Of a stretch of DNA of 64,000 nucleotides, positions 54,571 to 64,000 are shown piece by piece (within the stretch, counting starts at the first letter, position 1; each line of letters opens with the position of its first letter). The notes under the pieces were generated by a model. That model had not been told where the DNA came from, did no database searches, and saw only the letters and a list, made by a program, of their open reading frames with translations. The DNA comes from Aquarana catesbeiana. Its lineage: Eukaryota; Chordata; Amphibia; Anura; Ranidae. The DNA lies in NCBI RefSeq assembly GCF_042186555.1, contig NC_133326.1, positions 586,848,119 through 586,912,118 of the forward strand, written 5' to 3'. Both the position numbers and the translations under genes were made by a program.

Positions 54571-55735
54571 CAGAACTGCCTTATGTTTGGAGAAAGCCGT
54601 TTTATGTAAAGCCTCTTATTCGGATTGGTGCATTTCTGTGCACCGTTCTACCAGCACAGCACCCCTCCTGGAAGGTCACATTTAGAAGCTTCAAGGGTAC
54701 ATGTTTAAAGCAATTCGCTGATCGCTTACTCAATTCTCAGGCACCCTGCTGTATGCAAGTCCTGCAAAATTGTACTGTATGATGGCAGACATATAAGTGC
54801 TTTGCTCTTCAGGGTTCAACTTAGGAAAACAGGAGCATTGTTGTGGCTGCTGAGTGCTGACTATTCCTTACATGTGTTGCAGCAAGTAAAATACCTGCAG
54901 TCCAGTAAAAAAAATAACATGTATTAGAAACGCTGCAGAAGCTGGAACTTTGATAACGACATTACTTCTTTTTCCCTACACAGCAGCTATGATTCACATA
55001 GTGTCAACTCATTTTTTTCAGTGGTCAGGAGAATTCATTTGCACACTGAGCCGATCTCAGGAGGTACAAAGAAAATGTTTAATTACAAAATATTTGCATA
55101 TATTTACAAACCTTCAGATATCCTGTGCCCCCTCCACCCTCCTTCCTATTTTTCGTGCATTACTGCAAAAATATTTAAAAAATTACCAAAAACCCCAACT
55201 AAAGTGACTAGTGTCCATCATTCTGTAAATCCAGAGACAAGGACCACTCTCTGACTCCCTGAGATGAATGTGCCTGGGACCTTTTCGCCAAGTAAGTGGG
55301 CTTAGGATAGTCCTCAAAATTTCCACTTACCTACTCGTATTTGACGAGTGGAAATTAGCTGAGGGTGAGTGTGGAGCCTCATCAGAGGGGGTGGGCGCCA
55401 CCTGCAGGTGGGGTTAAAAAGGGAGCTGATCCTCCTCTCAGCAATTGGCCAGGAAACTGTGGAGAAGAAGAGGAGCTTGGTTGGATCACACAGAGGGGAA
55501 CTCCTTCTCTGACAAAGCTTGAATCTGAAATGCCAGCCGCTGTCAAACAAAGTCCCACCTCCGGGACCTGCTTCTGATAGACAGCACACTTGTGCAATAC
55601 CGGGAAATTGAAGTAGTGTCCCGTCTATCATAGGAGCCGGTCCAGGAGTTCAGGGAGGGACTTCAGATCCAAGCTGTGTCACAGCAGGAGATCCTCTCTG
55701 TGATCTGGCTAGCTCTCCTCTCCGTGATCCCAGTG
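54571..55735. other. Unassigned stretch
   Basis: No gene or repeat family recognised. Short open frames (54447-54782, 55314-55631) lack motifs. Confidence 0.35.
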
Positions 55736-56040
55736 CAGAGATAGGCTGCATTGATGGGCACTGAAAGGCTGCACGGATGGGCACTGATAGGCTGTGCTGA
55801 TGGGCACTGATGAAGCTGCATTGATAGGCACTAATAGGCTAGATTGATGGGCAATGATGAGGCTGCATTGATGGGCACTGATGAGGCTGCATTGATGGTC
55901 ACCGATAGGCTGCATTGATGGGCACTGATTAGGTGGCACTGACAGGCACTGATAGGCTGCACTGATATACTGCACTGATGGGTACTTATAGGCTGCATTG
56001 ATGAGCACTGATGAGGCTGCACTGATGGGCACTGATAAAG
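55736..56040 (+). repeat. Minisatellite, about 20-22-base unit (GATGGGCACTGATAGGCTGC)
   Basis: About 14 degenerate copies of GATGGGCACTGATAGGCTGCATT or GATGAGGCTGCATT. It is the same unit as in the arrays at 25445 and 45480. Confidence 0.93.
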
Positions 56041-56173
56041 TTGTTGTTAATATTTATTGTTGTAACTTAATTCTGCATAAAACATTCACCAATGTCATTA
56101 TGAGATAATTTGCAAGGGCGTGTTTAGAGGCGGGGCAGGGTAGGGGTTGGGTGGGGCAACTGGTGGCAAGTAA

Positions 56174-56578
56174 TGCCGCGTACACACGAACGGACTTTAC
56201 GGCAGACTTTGCCCGGAGGACGGGATTTGGTCGGACAATTCGATCGTGTGTGGGCTCCAGCGGACTTTGTTTTCTCAAAAGTTGGACGGACTTAGATTTG
56301 AAACATGTTTTAAATGAATCCGTCGAAATCGAGTCCGGTCGAAAAGTCCGCCGTCTGTATGCTAGTTCGACGGACAAAAAGCCACGCTAGGGCAGCTATT
56401 GGCTACTGGCTATGAACTTCCTTGTTTTAGTCCAGTCGTACGTCATCACGTACGAATTCGACAGACTTTGGTGGATTGTGTGTAGGCAAGTCCGTTCATT
56501 CAGAAAGTCCGTCGTAAAGTACGTTGAAAAGTCCGCCGGGCAAAGTCTGCCGTAAAGTCCGCTCGTGTGTACGCGGCA
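56174..56578. mobile_element. PIF/Harbinger-like MITE, copy 6
   Basis: Ends TGCCGCGTACACACGAACGG and CGTGTGTACGCGGCA are perfect inverted repeats over at least 15 bases. They are flanked by TAA (56171-56173, 56579-56581). At 405 bases it is the best-preserved pair of ends among the six loci. Confidence 0.9.
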
Positions 56579-56581
56579 TAA

Positions 56582-57088
56582 GTCTTAAGGCCTGGCAAGT
56601 AGCTCAGAACTTGAAATTTTGAGCCCTAGCCTAGGACATTCGCAGTGTAGCTGTTGGTCAGCCGAAAATCAATATTGATTTCCATCTATTGCAGATCAGT
56701 ACCAGTAATTTTACAAATGTAACAAAGAGAATATTAGCAGCCTGATCTGAAGACCAATAAAGTGATTACTGATTAATCACAGAGAGAAACAATCTCCAAA
56801 CAGAATGTACAAATGATCAGTCTTGTGCTCCAACCATCCCCTTCATCAGAGTGCACATGACCCTATGTTATGGGATCCTACAGGTAGTTAGTTCCTTTTA
56901 CATTAAGACTGGCATCTTTGGTCACTTTACAGCCTTGTTTTTTTCCGGTTTTTACTTTTTACTTTTTAACTTTGCTATACACACATTTTCGTACAGTTTT
57001 GTAGATGCTTCCATTGAAGTATATTGGAGCCAAAAACACCTGAAGTTTGTAGTTCAAAAGAAGCTTGTGTACTTTTGAGCTGAAAGCT
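56582..57088. other. Unassigned stretch
   Basis: No gene or repeat family recognised. Confidence 0.35.
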
Positions 57089-57092
57089 TTAA

Positions 57093-57620
57093 AGTGTTAC
57101 TAAACCCACAATAGTAAAATAAGTCTGTATATGAAGTAAAGCGTGCTTGTTATACTCACTGTGGAACCTAAGGAGTTAATCCTCTGCATTGTGCAAAAAG
57201 GCTGCTTGACCCTCTCATTTCTGATCCTCCCCTTCTTTTACTGTCCCCTGTCCATCTACCAATAGCACAGAGCCCTAGGAGGCACTCTGCATGTGCTCAG
57301 TTTGGTGTGTATTGCTACAGAGTTTTTTGTTTTGTTTTGGGAGGGTGGATGTGATCAGCACAGGGCCAATCGGCACTGTCCAGACAGCGGGTCAGAGGTC
57401 CTGCAGCCTCATAGGACAGTCAGAGGAGAATAAAAACTCCTCCTACAAGCTTTAACCAGTGCTCTGCCAGACCCTGATAGAAGTCATGAGACTGCTATAT
57501 GCTGCTGATGAGAAAAGGTATTTAGCAGTTTATATTTACTAAAATAATTGCATTTCCATGTTCTGTGTACTGTAAGAGACCTAGATATTGTGAATGCAGG
57601 GTCATGAGTTTAGTAACACT
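57093..57620. mobile_element. TTAA MITE (AGTGTTACTAAACCC ends)
   Basis: Ends AGTGTTACTAAACCC and GAGTTTAGTAACACT, flanked by perfect TTAA (57089-57092, 57621-57624). The 528-base element has no coding capacity. This is the cleanest copy of the TTAA MITE group in the window. Confidence 0.9.
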
Positions 57621-57624
57621 TTAA

Positions 57625-59059
57625 GAGGCACAATAGGATTTTGGATGCTGAGTGTTTTGGAGCATTGAGCTTCAAAAGTTTTAGATGTAAATGGGATCTT
57701 AGAGGTGAGCAGAGTATTGACTGTCCTCAGTGACATGTCAAGTAATCTTTTCCCTTTTTAGACACTAGAGGGAGACATTTTCCAGGTATTTAGGGACAGT
57801 TTAAACTACTATACCGAATACTCTGTTTTATGAGGTGTTGAAATAAATGATTTTTTAAAAATAATTTTACACATTTTTTTATTTTTTAATCTCTTTTCAA
57901 ACAATTATAATATAATAAGGCACAAGTCTAAATGGTTTAAATATGTTTAAAGCCCAAGTCCAGGAATCTATTAAATTATTTTTTGCAGTGGGGGCTGCAC
58001 CTGCACTGCAATGGTTGACTGCCTGTTTGCTTAGGGGAGAGAAGAGATTTTACTTACCTTATCCTCTACTCATCCAGCAGATGGTGCTCTCCAATGCTCA
58101 AGTGCAGGATTGCTCCTTGGTATTAGGCTTTGGACCCTGCATTGGTGTTATTGACATCAGGACCTTAAACAGCTGGAACGAGGGAGAGAAGATGCTTCAG
58201 GGACCAATCTAATAGCAGAGAGGAGCCCCACTGCAAGGGATATTTTTATAGTTTCATTTTGCATACTGATGGTCATCTTTATTATCTTTTAACATGCTGA
58301 ATATGCAAGGGAAATAAAGTAAAAAGTGGATTTTTTGAATGAGGCATGTGTGGCATGGCTAAAAAATCATGCTGGATGCGGGGGAAAGGGCGGGTGTGTC
58401 CCTCTGAGCACCTGCACCACCTCTTCGCTCCATGCGCGTGACATTCTATTGGACGTCTCGGCATCGGTGCGGTTATTTTTGCCATCTTGGCTGACTTGTG
58501 GGGAGCTGTGTTCGTCTTCCTTTGTCATGCCAACGTTAACACCCTCAATCGGTGTCTCCTTGGCAGCACATCCTGTGCACTCTGCACACTTGATTTTGGA
58601 CCATGGCTTTTTGCAGCACTATTAGGTAACCACTTGGGAGTCCTTCACTCCTTGGGCTCTTCAGCACTAGCCTTGACTTCTCCTTTCCTCTGGTGTTTTA
58701 TATAGTTGGTTCCCTACTTTTTAGTACACACTTGTCCCCTGCTCTTTTTCTTTTTTTTTTTTTTTTTTTTCTCCATATCTATGCCACTTTACCCCCAGAT
58801 ATATGTGTGTCATTTCACACCCAGCTGATCATGGGGATAAATTCAGGGAGACTGTATCTCTCAAAAGTCTCCAAAGCAAAGAACAAGGAAAATGGACTCT
58901 CTCTGTAACCTGGACAAATTCCACATTATGTAAAAAATTTTACATTTTATTGATATGAAAATGTAATTAAAATCAAGGTATCCAGATACAGATTACAACA
59001 GGGGTTTACATTTTTTTATTTTTTTTTTATGTATAATATGACAATACAAGTTACACTGG
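57625..59059. other. Mostly unassigned; possible TTAA MITE from 57951
   Basis: TTAA (57947-57950) precedes AGCCCAAGTCCAGG, and TTTACTTACCTTATCC (58048) resembles the TTAA MITE arm, so a degraded copy may start here. Poly-T occurs at 58750-58771. No gene seen. Confidence 0.35.
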
Positions 59060-59063
59060 TGCT

Positions 59064-59938
59064 ACAACCCCTGGCAAAAAGTATGGAATCACCACTCTTT
59101 GAAAATGTTCATTCAATTGTTTAATTGTGTAGAAAAAAAAAAACTAATCACAGACATGACTATTTTCATTTAAAATTCCAACCTTCTGGTTTTAAGAAAC
59201 ACTTAAAAAAGAAAGAAAACTGTAGACAGTTGCAACTGTTTTTGCAGATCAAGCAGAAGAAAAAAATATGGAATCATTTAATTCTGAGGAAAATATTATG
59301 GAACCACCGTGTACTTTGCAGTTCTAAAACAAACATCTGCATCAGATTACATCCTGAAAAATGATGTCATCATCACCAAACATCCTTTCACTTGATGAAA
59401 TGAGAAAATTGTCCAAAATTTCAATGTAAACTTCTGCATTTATTGAAGATTTAATGACTGTTTTCTTCAGGCAGTCATCTTCATACATTTCATTGGAACT
59501 GCACCAAACAAAACTTCCAGTATCATCACCCTGCCCAATGCAAAGTCATGATTCATCACTGAGTATCACTTTCATCCAGTCATCCATAATCCACGATTGC
59601 TTTTCTTTAGCCCACTGCAACCTTGTTTTTTTTCTGTTTAGGTGTTAATAATGGTTTTCGTTAGTACAAATCAAATGGGAAGGTTGTTAAAGGGAAGCGT
59701 ACTGGTACACCAAGGAAGACGTCAAAGCGTCAAGTTAGAAAACTTAAAGCAATTTGCCTTGAAAACGGAAGATGTACAACAAAGCAAAGGCGGAACAAAT
59801 GGTCAGAAGCTGGAGTCAATGTCTGTGACCGAACTGTAAGACATCTGCTAGAGGAAATGGGATTTACATACAGAAAAGCCAAACGAAAGCCATCATTAAC
59901 ACCTAAACATGCAAATTTCACTGGTCTGAGCAGCACCC
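59064..59938 (-). mobile_element. Tc1-like transposon E, scrambled
   Basis: The left end ACAACCCCTGGCAAAAAGTATGG with GGAATCACCACTCTTTG matches a widespread Tc1 family I recognise. The left part (59340-59655) encodes transposase catalytic-domain sequence on the minus strand (WIMDDWMKVILSDES-like). The part 59665-59925 encodes the N-terminal DNA-binding half on the plus strand (GRCTTKQRRNKWSEAG, then RTVRHLLEEMGF). Both halves end in the same KRKPSLTPK motif, so the element has suffered an inversion with a short duplication, or two copies are joined. The right TIR is missing. Confidence 0.78.
59665..59930 (+). pseudogene. Tc1-like transposase E, N-terminal half
   Basis: Reads KRTGTPRKTSKRQVRKLKAI, then NKWSEAGVNVCDRTVRHLL and EMGFTYRKAKRKPSLTP. 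These are the GRPRKTS-type linker, second helix-turn-helix and start of the linker to the catalytic domain. It is in opposite orientation to the catalytic half at 59340-59655. Confidence 0.75.
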
Positions 59939-59939
59939 T

Positions 59940-61038
59940 TTAAAAAAATGACCCTTTGAGTCTCCTAAAAAAGAGCAGTGCCCTGCCTTGTATGTGATGG
60001 TGCCTACAGCCTTTAAAATTTGTATTATTATCTGGTTTTTAGTACAGTACGTGTTCCCATTAGGGAGATTTACTCTATTTGTTCTCGTTAGTTCAAAACC
60101 AAGCATGATCCACTGTAGACCCAGGCATAATCCACCACTAAGTTATCTGAATCAGTAAGATACAGAGCCAAGGTTCAGTTGTTCATTATGTCTGTTAACC
60201 TTTTAGGCAGGCTTTACTTACTTACTTTCTCCACTACAGGTGGCACTTGTCCGCTGCGGCATTGCAGTTGGAGGGGGAGTTAAGAGGAACATGGTTCCTC
60301 TATTGTTTCCTGTGTCACAGGGGAAGCTATCCAATTGGTTGCTGCCACCCAATGTGACCCTGGCAGTCATATTGGGTCAGGCAGAGCCTATTTAGGGCCC
60401 AGGCTCCAAGGCTTGGCGCACATTTCATGTGTGGGTATTATAAGGACATGTCACCCGTCTTACAGGGACAGTGATTAGAGGCAGGGAGAGGTTCCAGACA
60501 AGTAGGGAAAGGATAGGGACACGCCATCCTTCCTGGACACCTCCTTATTTGGTTATGGAACGGAAAGGCCGCATTCCGCCCCTCATGATCAAAGCTGTCG
60601 GCATGCCGAAATTTGCTCCACTACACATCGCTGTTGTATTCTGTGAGTGTTCCTGGTTTGGTGCCTTCCTGTTGGGCTTGTTGTAAATTTCTGAACTTTA
60701 CTGCCACCACACACGCGGCACCTCCCCACAGCCTATCCTTAACATTTATGCACTTCATGTTATATCTTCTCTCTACCCAATAGACACAGATCTTGCTTAT
60801 GTTGATTGTATTTCTGTGTGTTCCCTAGGTCAAGCAGCAAGTATGCTAAGAAAGAAGAATCTCAGACACATCTTATCTGCTCAACCTATCATCAGCATAG
60901 TGTATAATGTACAAAGTGTCATATTGTAACATTTCCTGTATTTATAGTGAAACTTGCTGTCTGGGCAGATAGGCTGTTTTATATAGTTGCTGAAATCAGG
61001 AAACTTTGAGAGGATCCTTCTTACTTCAGTTATTGCCT
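59940..61038. other. Gene-free stretch with LTR-leader-like patch
   Basis: 60360-60520 resembles 34130-34260: CAGGCAGAGCCTATTTAGGG, ACAGGGACAGTGATTAGAGG and GAGAGGTTCCAGACAAGTAGG. The family is therefore shared. No borders could be set and no coding gene was seen. Confidence 0.35.
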
Positions 61039-61053
61039 GCACAAAAGATTTTC

Positions 61054-62054
61054 TTTTTTGTTTACAAAAGTTTATTTGGAAGACATAAAATAAAACAGTT
61101 ACAGAAAAAAGCCATGAGATTGTACAGGTGAGGTAAGTATTCTGTGGGATACATAGAATTGGGTTGCAATATTAGGTTATACAGGATACAGTTGAGGTAT
61201 GGTAAAAGAATACATGAGATACAAATATCCAAAACAGTATAAGGGGGTGGTTTATAGAAGATGGTAATAAGAGTTCAAAGGATATGATCATGGAACAGAA
61301 AAGATAATAGTGGAGATTTCTTTAGGAAGGTTAGAAGGTTTATGAGGAATGATGATCAGGTGGGGACCAGAATATCCATTTATCATTAAAAATGTGCATG
61401 CTATCAGAAAGGGTATGATGGATTCTCTCTGAAAGCCTGAGTGTTTCCATTCTGGATTCAACCTGAGGCCATGGTAGATTTTGTGATTTCCAATTGAAAG
61501 CTATCATCCATTGTATAGAGCTGATTAGAGAGTGGACTAATCTGTTGCAAGGGAGGGGGATATCTGGAACCGAGGCGTATAGAAGGCATATTTGAGGAGA
61601 GAGGGAGATTTTCTTTTTGAGGGAGTTTTCTAGTGTACTGATTACTGTGTTCCATATTGGTTCCAGATGTTTACAGCCCCAGAAGATATGGATATAGCTG
61701 CCTTCTTCGTGGCATCCTCTGAAACAATCGGGGGAAGCCAAGGGGTAGAATGAGTGAATCTTAGCCGGGGTCATATACCAAATGATGAGAAGTTTCATTG
61801 GGGATTCTCTAAATGCAGCAGCACAGTTACTTTTGCGAAGGTTTTCTATCATTTTAGACCATGTGTCTACTGGGAATGAACTACCAATAGCTGTTTCCCA
61901 TCGAATCATAGGGCCAGATTTTTCAGGTTGGAGAAAGTTGTTAAGGTAATTATAAAGATGGGATATCAACCCTTTATCTCTAGATGTAGATATGCAAATG
62001 TGTTCAAATAATGTGCTAGGAGGGTTAACAGATAGGGAGTAGTATGTTGAATAG
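61054..62054 (-). mobile_element. 5'-truncated L1/Tx1-like LINE tail
   Basis: About 1 kb on the minus strand holding the end of ORF2 and a short 3' region finishing in a T-rich run on the plus strand (61049-61059). Flanking GCACAAAAGATTTTC (61039-61053) and GCACAAAAGAATTTC (62055-62069) match at 14 of 15 bases. They are the likely target-site duplication, as expected for target-primed reverse transcription with 5' truncation. Confidence 0.75.
61340..62054 (-). pseudogene. ORF2: LINE ORF2 C-terminal domain
   Basis: A minus-strand open frame ending near 61340. It includes WYMTPAKIHSFYP (about 61745-61785), then CFRGCHEEGSYIHIFWGC (about 61672-61725), the C-x3-C-x7-H-x4-C knuckle at the end of L1/Tx1-type ORF2 proteins. 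The reverse transcriptase and endonuclease are absent. The apparent start codon at 62077 lies in flanking DNA beyond the duplicated target, so it is not the true start. Confidence 0.82.
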
Positions 62055-62069
62055 GCACAAAAGAATTTC

Positions 62070-62316
62070 AGTGACAAGGTCAGGCACAGGGCTTAAAATA
62101 AACCTAAGGACTAATTATACTGTATGTACAGTATACGTTGCACCCCAAGGTGTCTGCCTGTGGTTTTCAATTACCCTGGGAAAAAGGGCTCATCTAATAA
62201 GGTAAAATGGACCACTTTTTGTCATCACAAGCTCTAGCTAGCCCAGTCCTGTGTAACACAATTGGTTAGTGAAGATACCCATCAAAGTGACTGATCAATA
62301 AGAAGACAGGGGAGCG
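62070..62316. other. Unassigned spacer
   Basis: No feature recognised. Confidence 0.35.
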
Positions 62317-62320
62317 TTAA

Positions 62321-62700
62321 AGTAGTTGTAAACCTCAGACATGAAATATGAACAAAGCATACCCCTCTATAGTGTGTCTCAAAAGTGTGATTTCTGTCTG
62401 CTGCTTTGATCCTCTGCTATCAGCATGAATCACTTCTGACAAGATTTCCTGACACCAAGAGAAAGATGGTGACAGGGGAGGCACCTCCAGCAGATTGACA
62501 GACTCGGCTCTATTTCTTCTCAGAGCTCTCCTCACTCTCCTCAACTTCAGCTCTCTGCCCCCTTTTTTTCAGAACTCTCAGACAAGTTTAAAAATTCAGC
62601 CCTTTAAACAGATGTGGAGAACTTATGTAGGAGGATTTGTTTCATCTCCATGTATCACCTGAGAATAGTCCCTTCAGTGGGTAAATGTAAGGGTTTACAA
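62321..62700. repeat. TTAA MITE (AGTAGTTGTAAACC end)
   Basis: TTAA (62317-62320) is followed by AGTAGTTGTAAACCTC. The right part has GGGTTTACAACCAG at about 62690, the inverse of the left end, but its final bases and TTAA are lost. GTTTCATCTCCATGTATCAC is shared in reverse with 46069-46490. Confidence 0.65.
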
Positions 62701-62877
62701 CCAGACCCATTACCCCCCAAGGCATATCCTCTATGATAACAGGTAAATCCTGACAAAGAAGTGGCCAACATACCAGGCTACTGAGGCAAGTAAAGCTGTG
62801 TCAGTTCCTGCTTGTGTCAAAGCTTGCCAGCCCATTTCTTCTGAACTTTTCTATTGGGCAGTCAACTGACCCTTCAT

Positions 62878-63034
62878 CATAGGTGCTTAACCTGTGGCCC
62901 TCCAGCTGTTACCAAACTCCAAGCCCCATGAAGCATTTCAAGGCTGACCTTTACAAGCATGACTCCCAAAGGCAGAAGCATGATGGGACTTGCAGTCCGG
63001 CAACAGCTGGAAGGCCACAGGTTGAGCACCCATG
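62878..63034. mobile_element. Short palindromic hAT MITE (CCTGTGGCCCTCCAGCTGTT)
   Basis: Ends CATAGGTGCTTAACCTGTGG and CCACAGGTTGAGCACCCATG, flanked by a perfect 8-base duplication CCCTTCAT (62870-62877, 63035-63042). CAGCTGTT/AACAGCTG and AAGCCCCATGA/CATGATGGGACTT complete a near-full palindrome. 157 bases. Confidence 0.92.
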
Positions 63035-63042
63035 CCCTTCAT

Positions 63043-63645
63043 GATTGGCTAATAGAATTGTGTAGAAGAAGGGAACTGAAAAGCTTCAACACTACCAGGA
63101 AGGGTCAGAGATTTGAGAGAACTGCTCAGAATTCATGTGAAACAGTAGGGGACACTGAGGCTGCTACAAACATATGCAGGCATTTCTAGGTGCCAGCCAA
63201 GAGCAACTTGAAAAACAAAACCACCCACAATAGTAATTTCAGTATGCAAATACCAGCAATGAGCAGCTGACAATGGTGTGAAGCGGCTGTCCTCTACTGG
63301 TGATATCACACCACAAGCCACTTTGAAGCCTTTTAAGGTCCAAAATCTCACAACGCTTTGCTCTGCTTGCTTGATACATGGGGGGTGCATTGCGTGACTG
63401 ATCTGCAAGTTAACAATTCCAAAGCACAGGTGGAGGATTTTGCAAAGTTGTGGCTTTACTGGCAGTGGTACCCTGCCCTCAGCCATTCACTGTTTTAAGA
63501 AACGTGGCAGCATTGATACAAATATGGTCAATAGAATCAAGTACAAATCCACAGTACATAAGAGGTATCAAAGTGGAAGTGTGGGCAGACGTAGCACACA
63601 GAATAAAGGTGGACTTTTCTAGGGAACCTTTAATGATGGCTTTTC
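63043..63645. other. Unassigned stretch
   Basis: No gene or repeat family recognised. Confidence 0.35.
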
Positions 63646-63649
63646 TTAA

Positions 63650-64000
63650 AGTGGAGCTCCACCCAAAAGGGGAAGCTCCGCTTGTTCGCACCCTCTCCCC
63701 CTCCACTGCCACATTTGGCACATTTTGGAGGGAGGGGGGGTCGATATCTGACTTTGATCTGGTACCCGCTCCCACTTTCGTCAAGATCGGCGATCTACGA
63801 CATTTCCGGCCCCTCCTCCTTTTCCCCGCTGCCTTCTGGGACACACATAGGTCCTTGGAGAAGGCGGGGCCATTCAGAAAGCGCAGTGCCACTCACACAT
63901 GCTCAGTAGGAAACCGGCTGTGAAGCCTGAAGGCAATGCCAATTACAATGCCAGCTCCTGCACCTGAAGCCAACTGACGAATTGGCTCGGGGTGCTGAAA
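63650..64000. repeat. TTAA MITE (AGTGGAGCTCCACC end), cut by window edge
   Basis: TTAA (63646-63649) is followed by AGTGGAGCTCCACCC, itself a hairpin (GTGGAGCTCCAC). The copy runs to the end of the window, so its right end is not visible. The open frames inside are GC-rich artefacts. Confidence 0.55.

Noticed and set aside
62055..62077. Start codon of the LINE frame
   Set aside because: It lies within or beyond the duplicated target bases, so it belongs to flanking DNA.
61340..62077. Intact host gene on the minus strand
   Set aside because: The C-x3-C-x7-H-x4-C motif and WYMTPAKIHSFYP identify the tail of a LINE ORF2.

Overview
The window looks like intergenic or intronic DNA of an anuran amphibian, most likely a ranid-type frog. 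The evidence is the repeat content: an old Ngaro-type tyrosine-recombinase (YR) retrotransposon, several Tc1-like transposons, a ZBED-type hAT transposase gene, an L1/Tx1-like LINE tail, and dense families of short inverted-repeat elements (TWA-, TTAA- and 8-bp-target-site types). I recognise several of these by memory of frog genomes; the species is inference. I found no convincing host exon, tRNA, rRNA, CRISPR array or bacterial-style operon. Essentially every coding-like frame belongs to a mobile element, and all are broken.

Layout. 1-5.2 kb: a palindromic repeat, two PIF/Harbinger-like MITEs, a complete solo LTR with its target-site duplication (TSD), and a terminal-inverted-repeat (TIR) element holding a long (AT)n tract. 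About 5.9-20.6 kb: one old Ngaro retrotransposon (gag, RT, RNase H, YR, SGNH hydrolase) blown apart by later insertions. These are a second YR element with split direct repeats inside gag (6.57-11.05 kb), a MITE inside RT (12.53-12.73 kb), a MITE that itself carries a 2-kb palindromic GC-rich element at the RT/RNase H junction (13.07-15.40 kb), and TTAA-flanked elements in the 3' region (17.5-20.4 kb). 21.7-25.9 kb: a 4.2-kb hAT-like composite with perfect 8-bp TSDs. 26-29.6 kb: more TTAA and TWA elements. 29.7-33.0 kb: two Tc1 transposase pseudogenes, the first carrying a hAT MITE near its left end. 35.3-40.7 kb: a hAT element with most of a transposase, split by a hAT-like element that is itself split by a palindromic repeat. 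40.9-44.3 kb: a possible gag fragment, a second copy of the 29.9-kb hAT MITE, and a minus-strand LTR fragment carrying another hAT MITE. 45-64 kb: TTAA MITEs, three more Tc1 relics, hAT MITEs, palindromic elements, minisatellites and a 5'-truncated LINE tail.

The value of the window is its readable insertion history. In at least eight places the duplicated target bases, or the frame continuity of the host element, show which element landed in which, giving nests three or four deep. The most unusual item is the 6568-11052 element. It shows the A1...B1-A2-B2 split-repeat layout of YR retrotransposons, joins its target without a TSD through a shared AAG, and carries about 1.2 kb of tandem minisatellite in place of intact genes.
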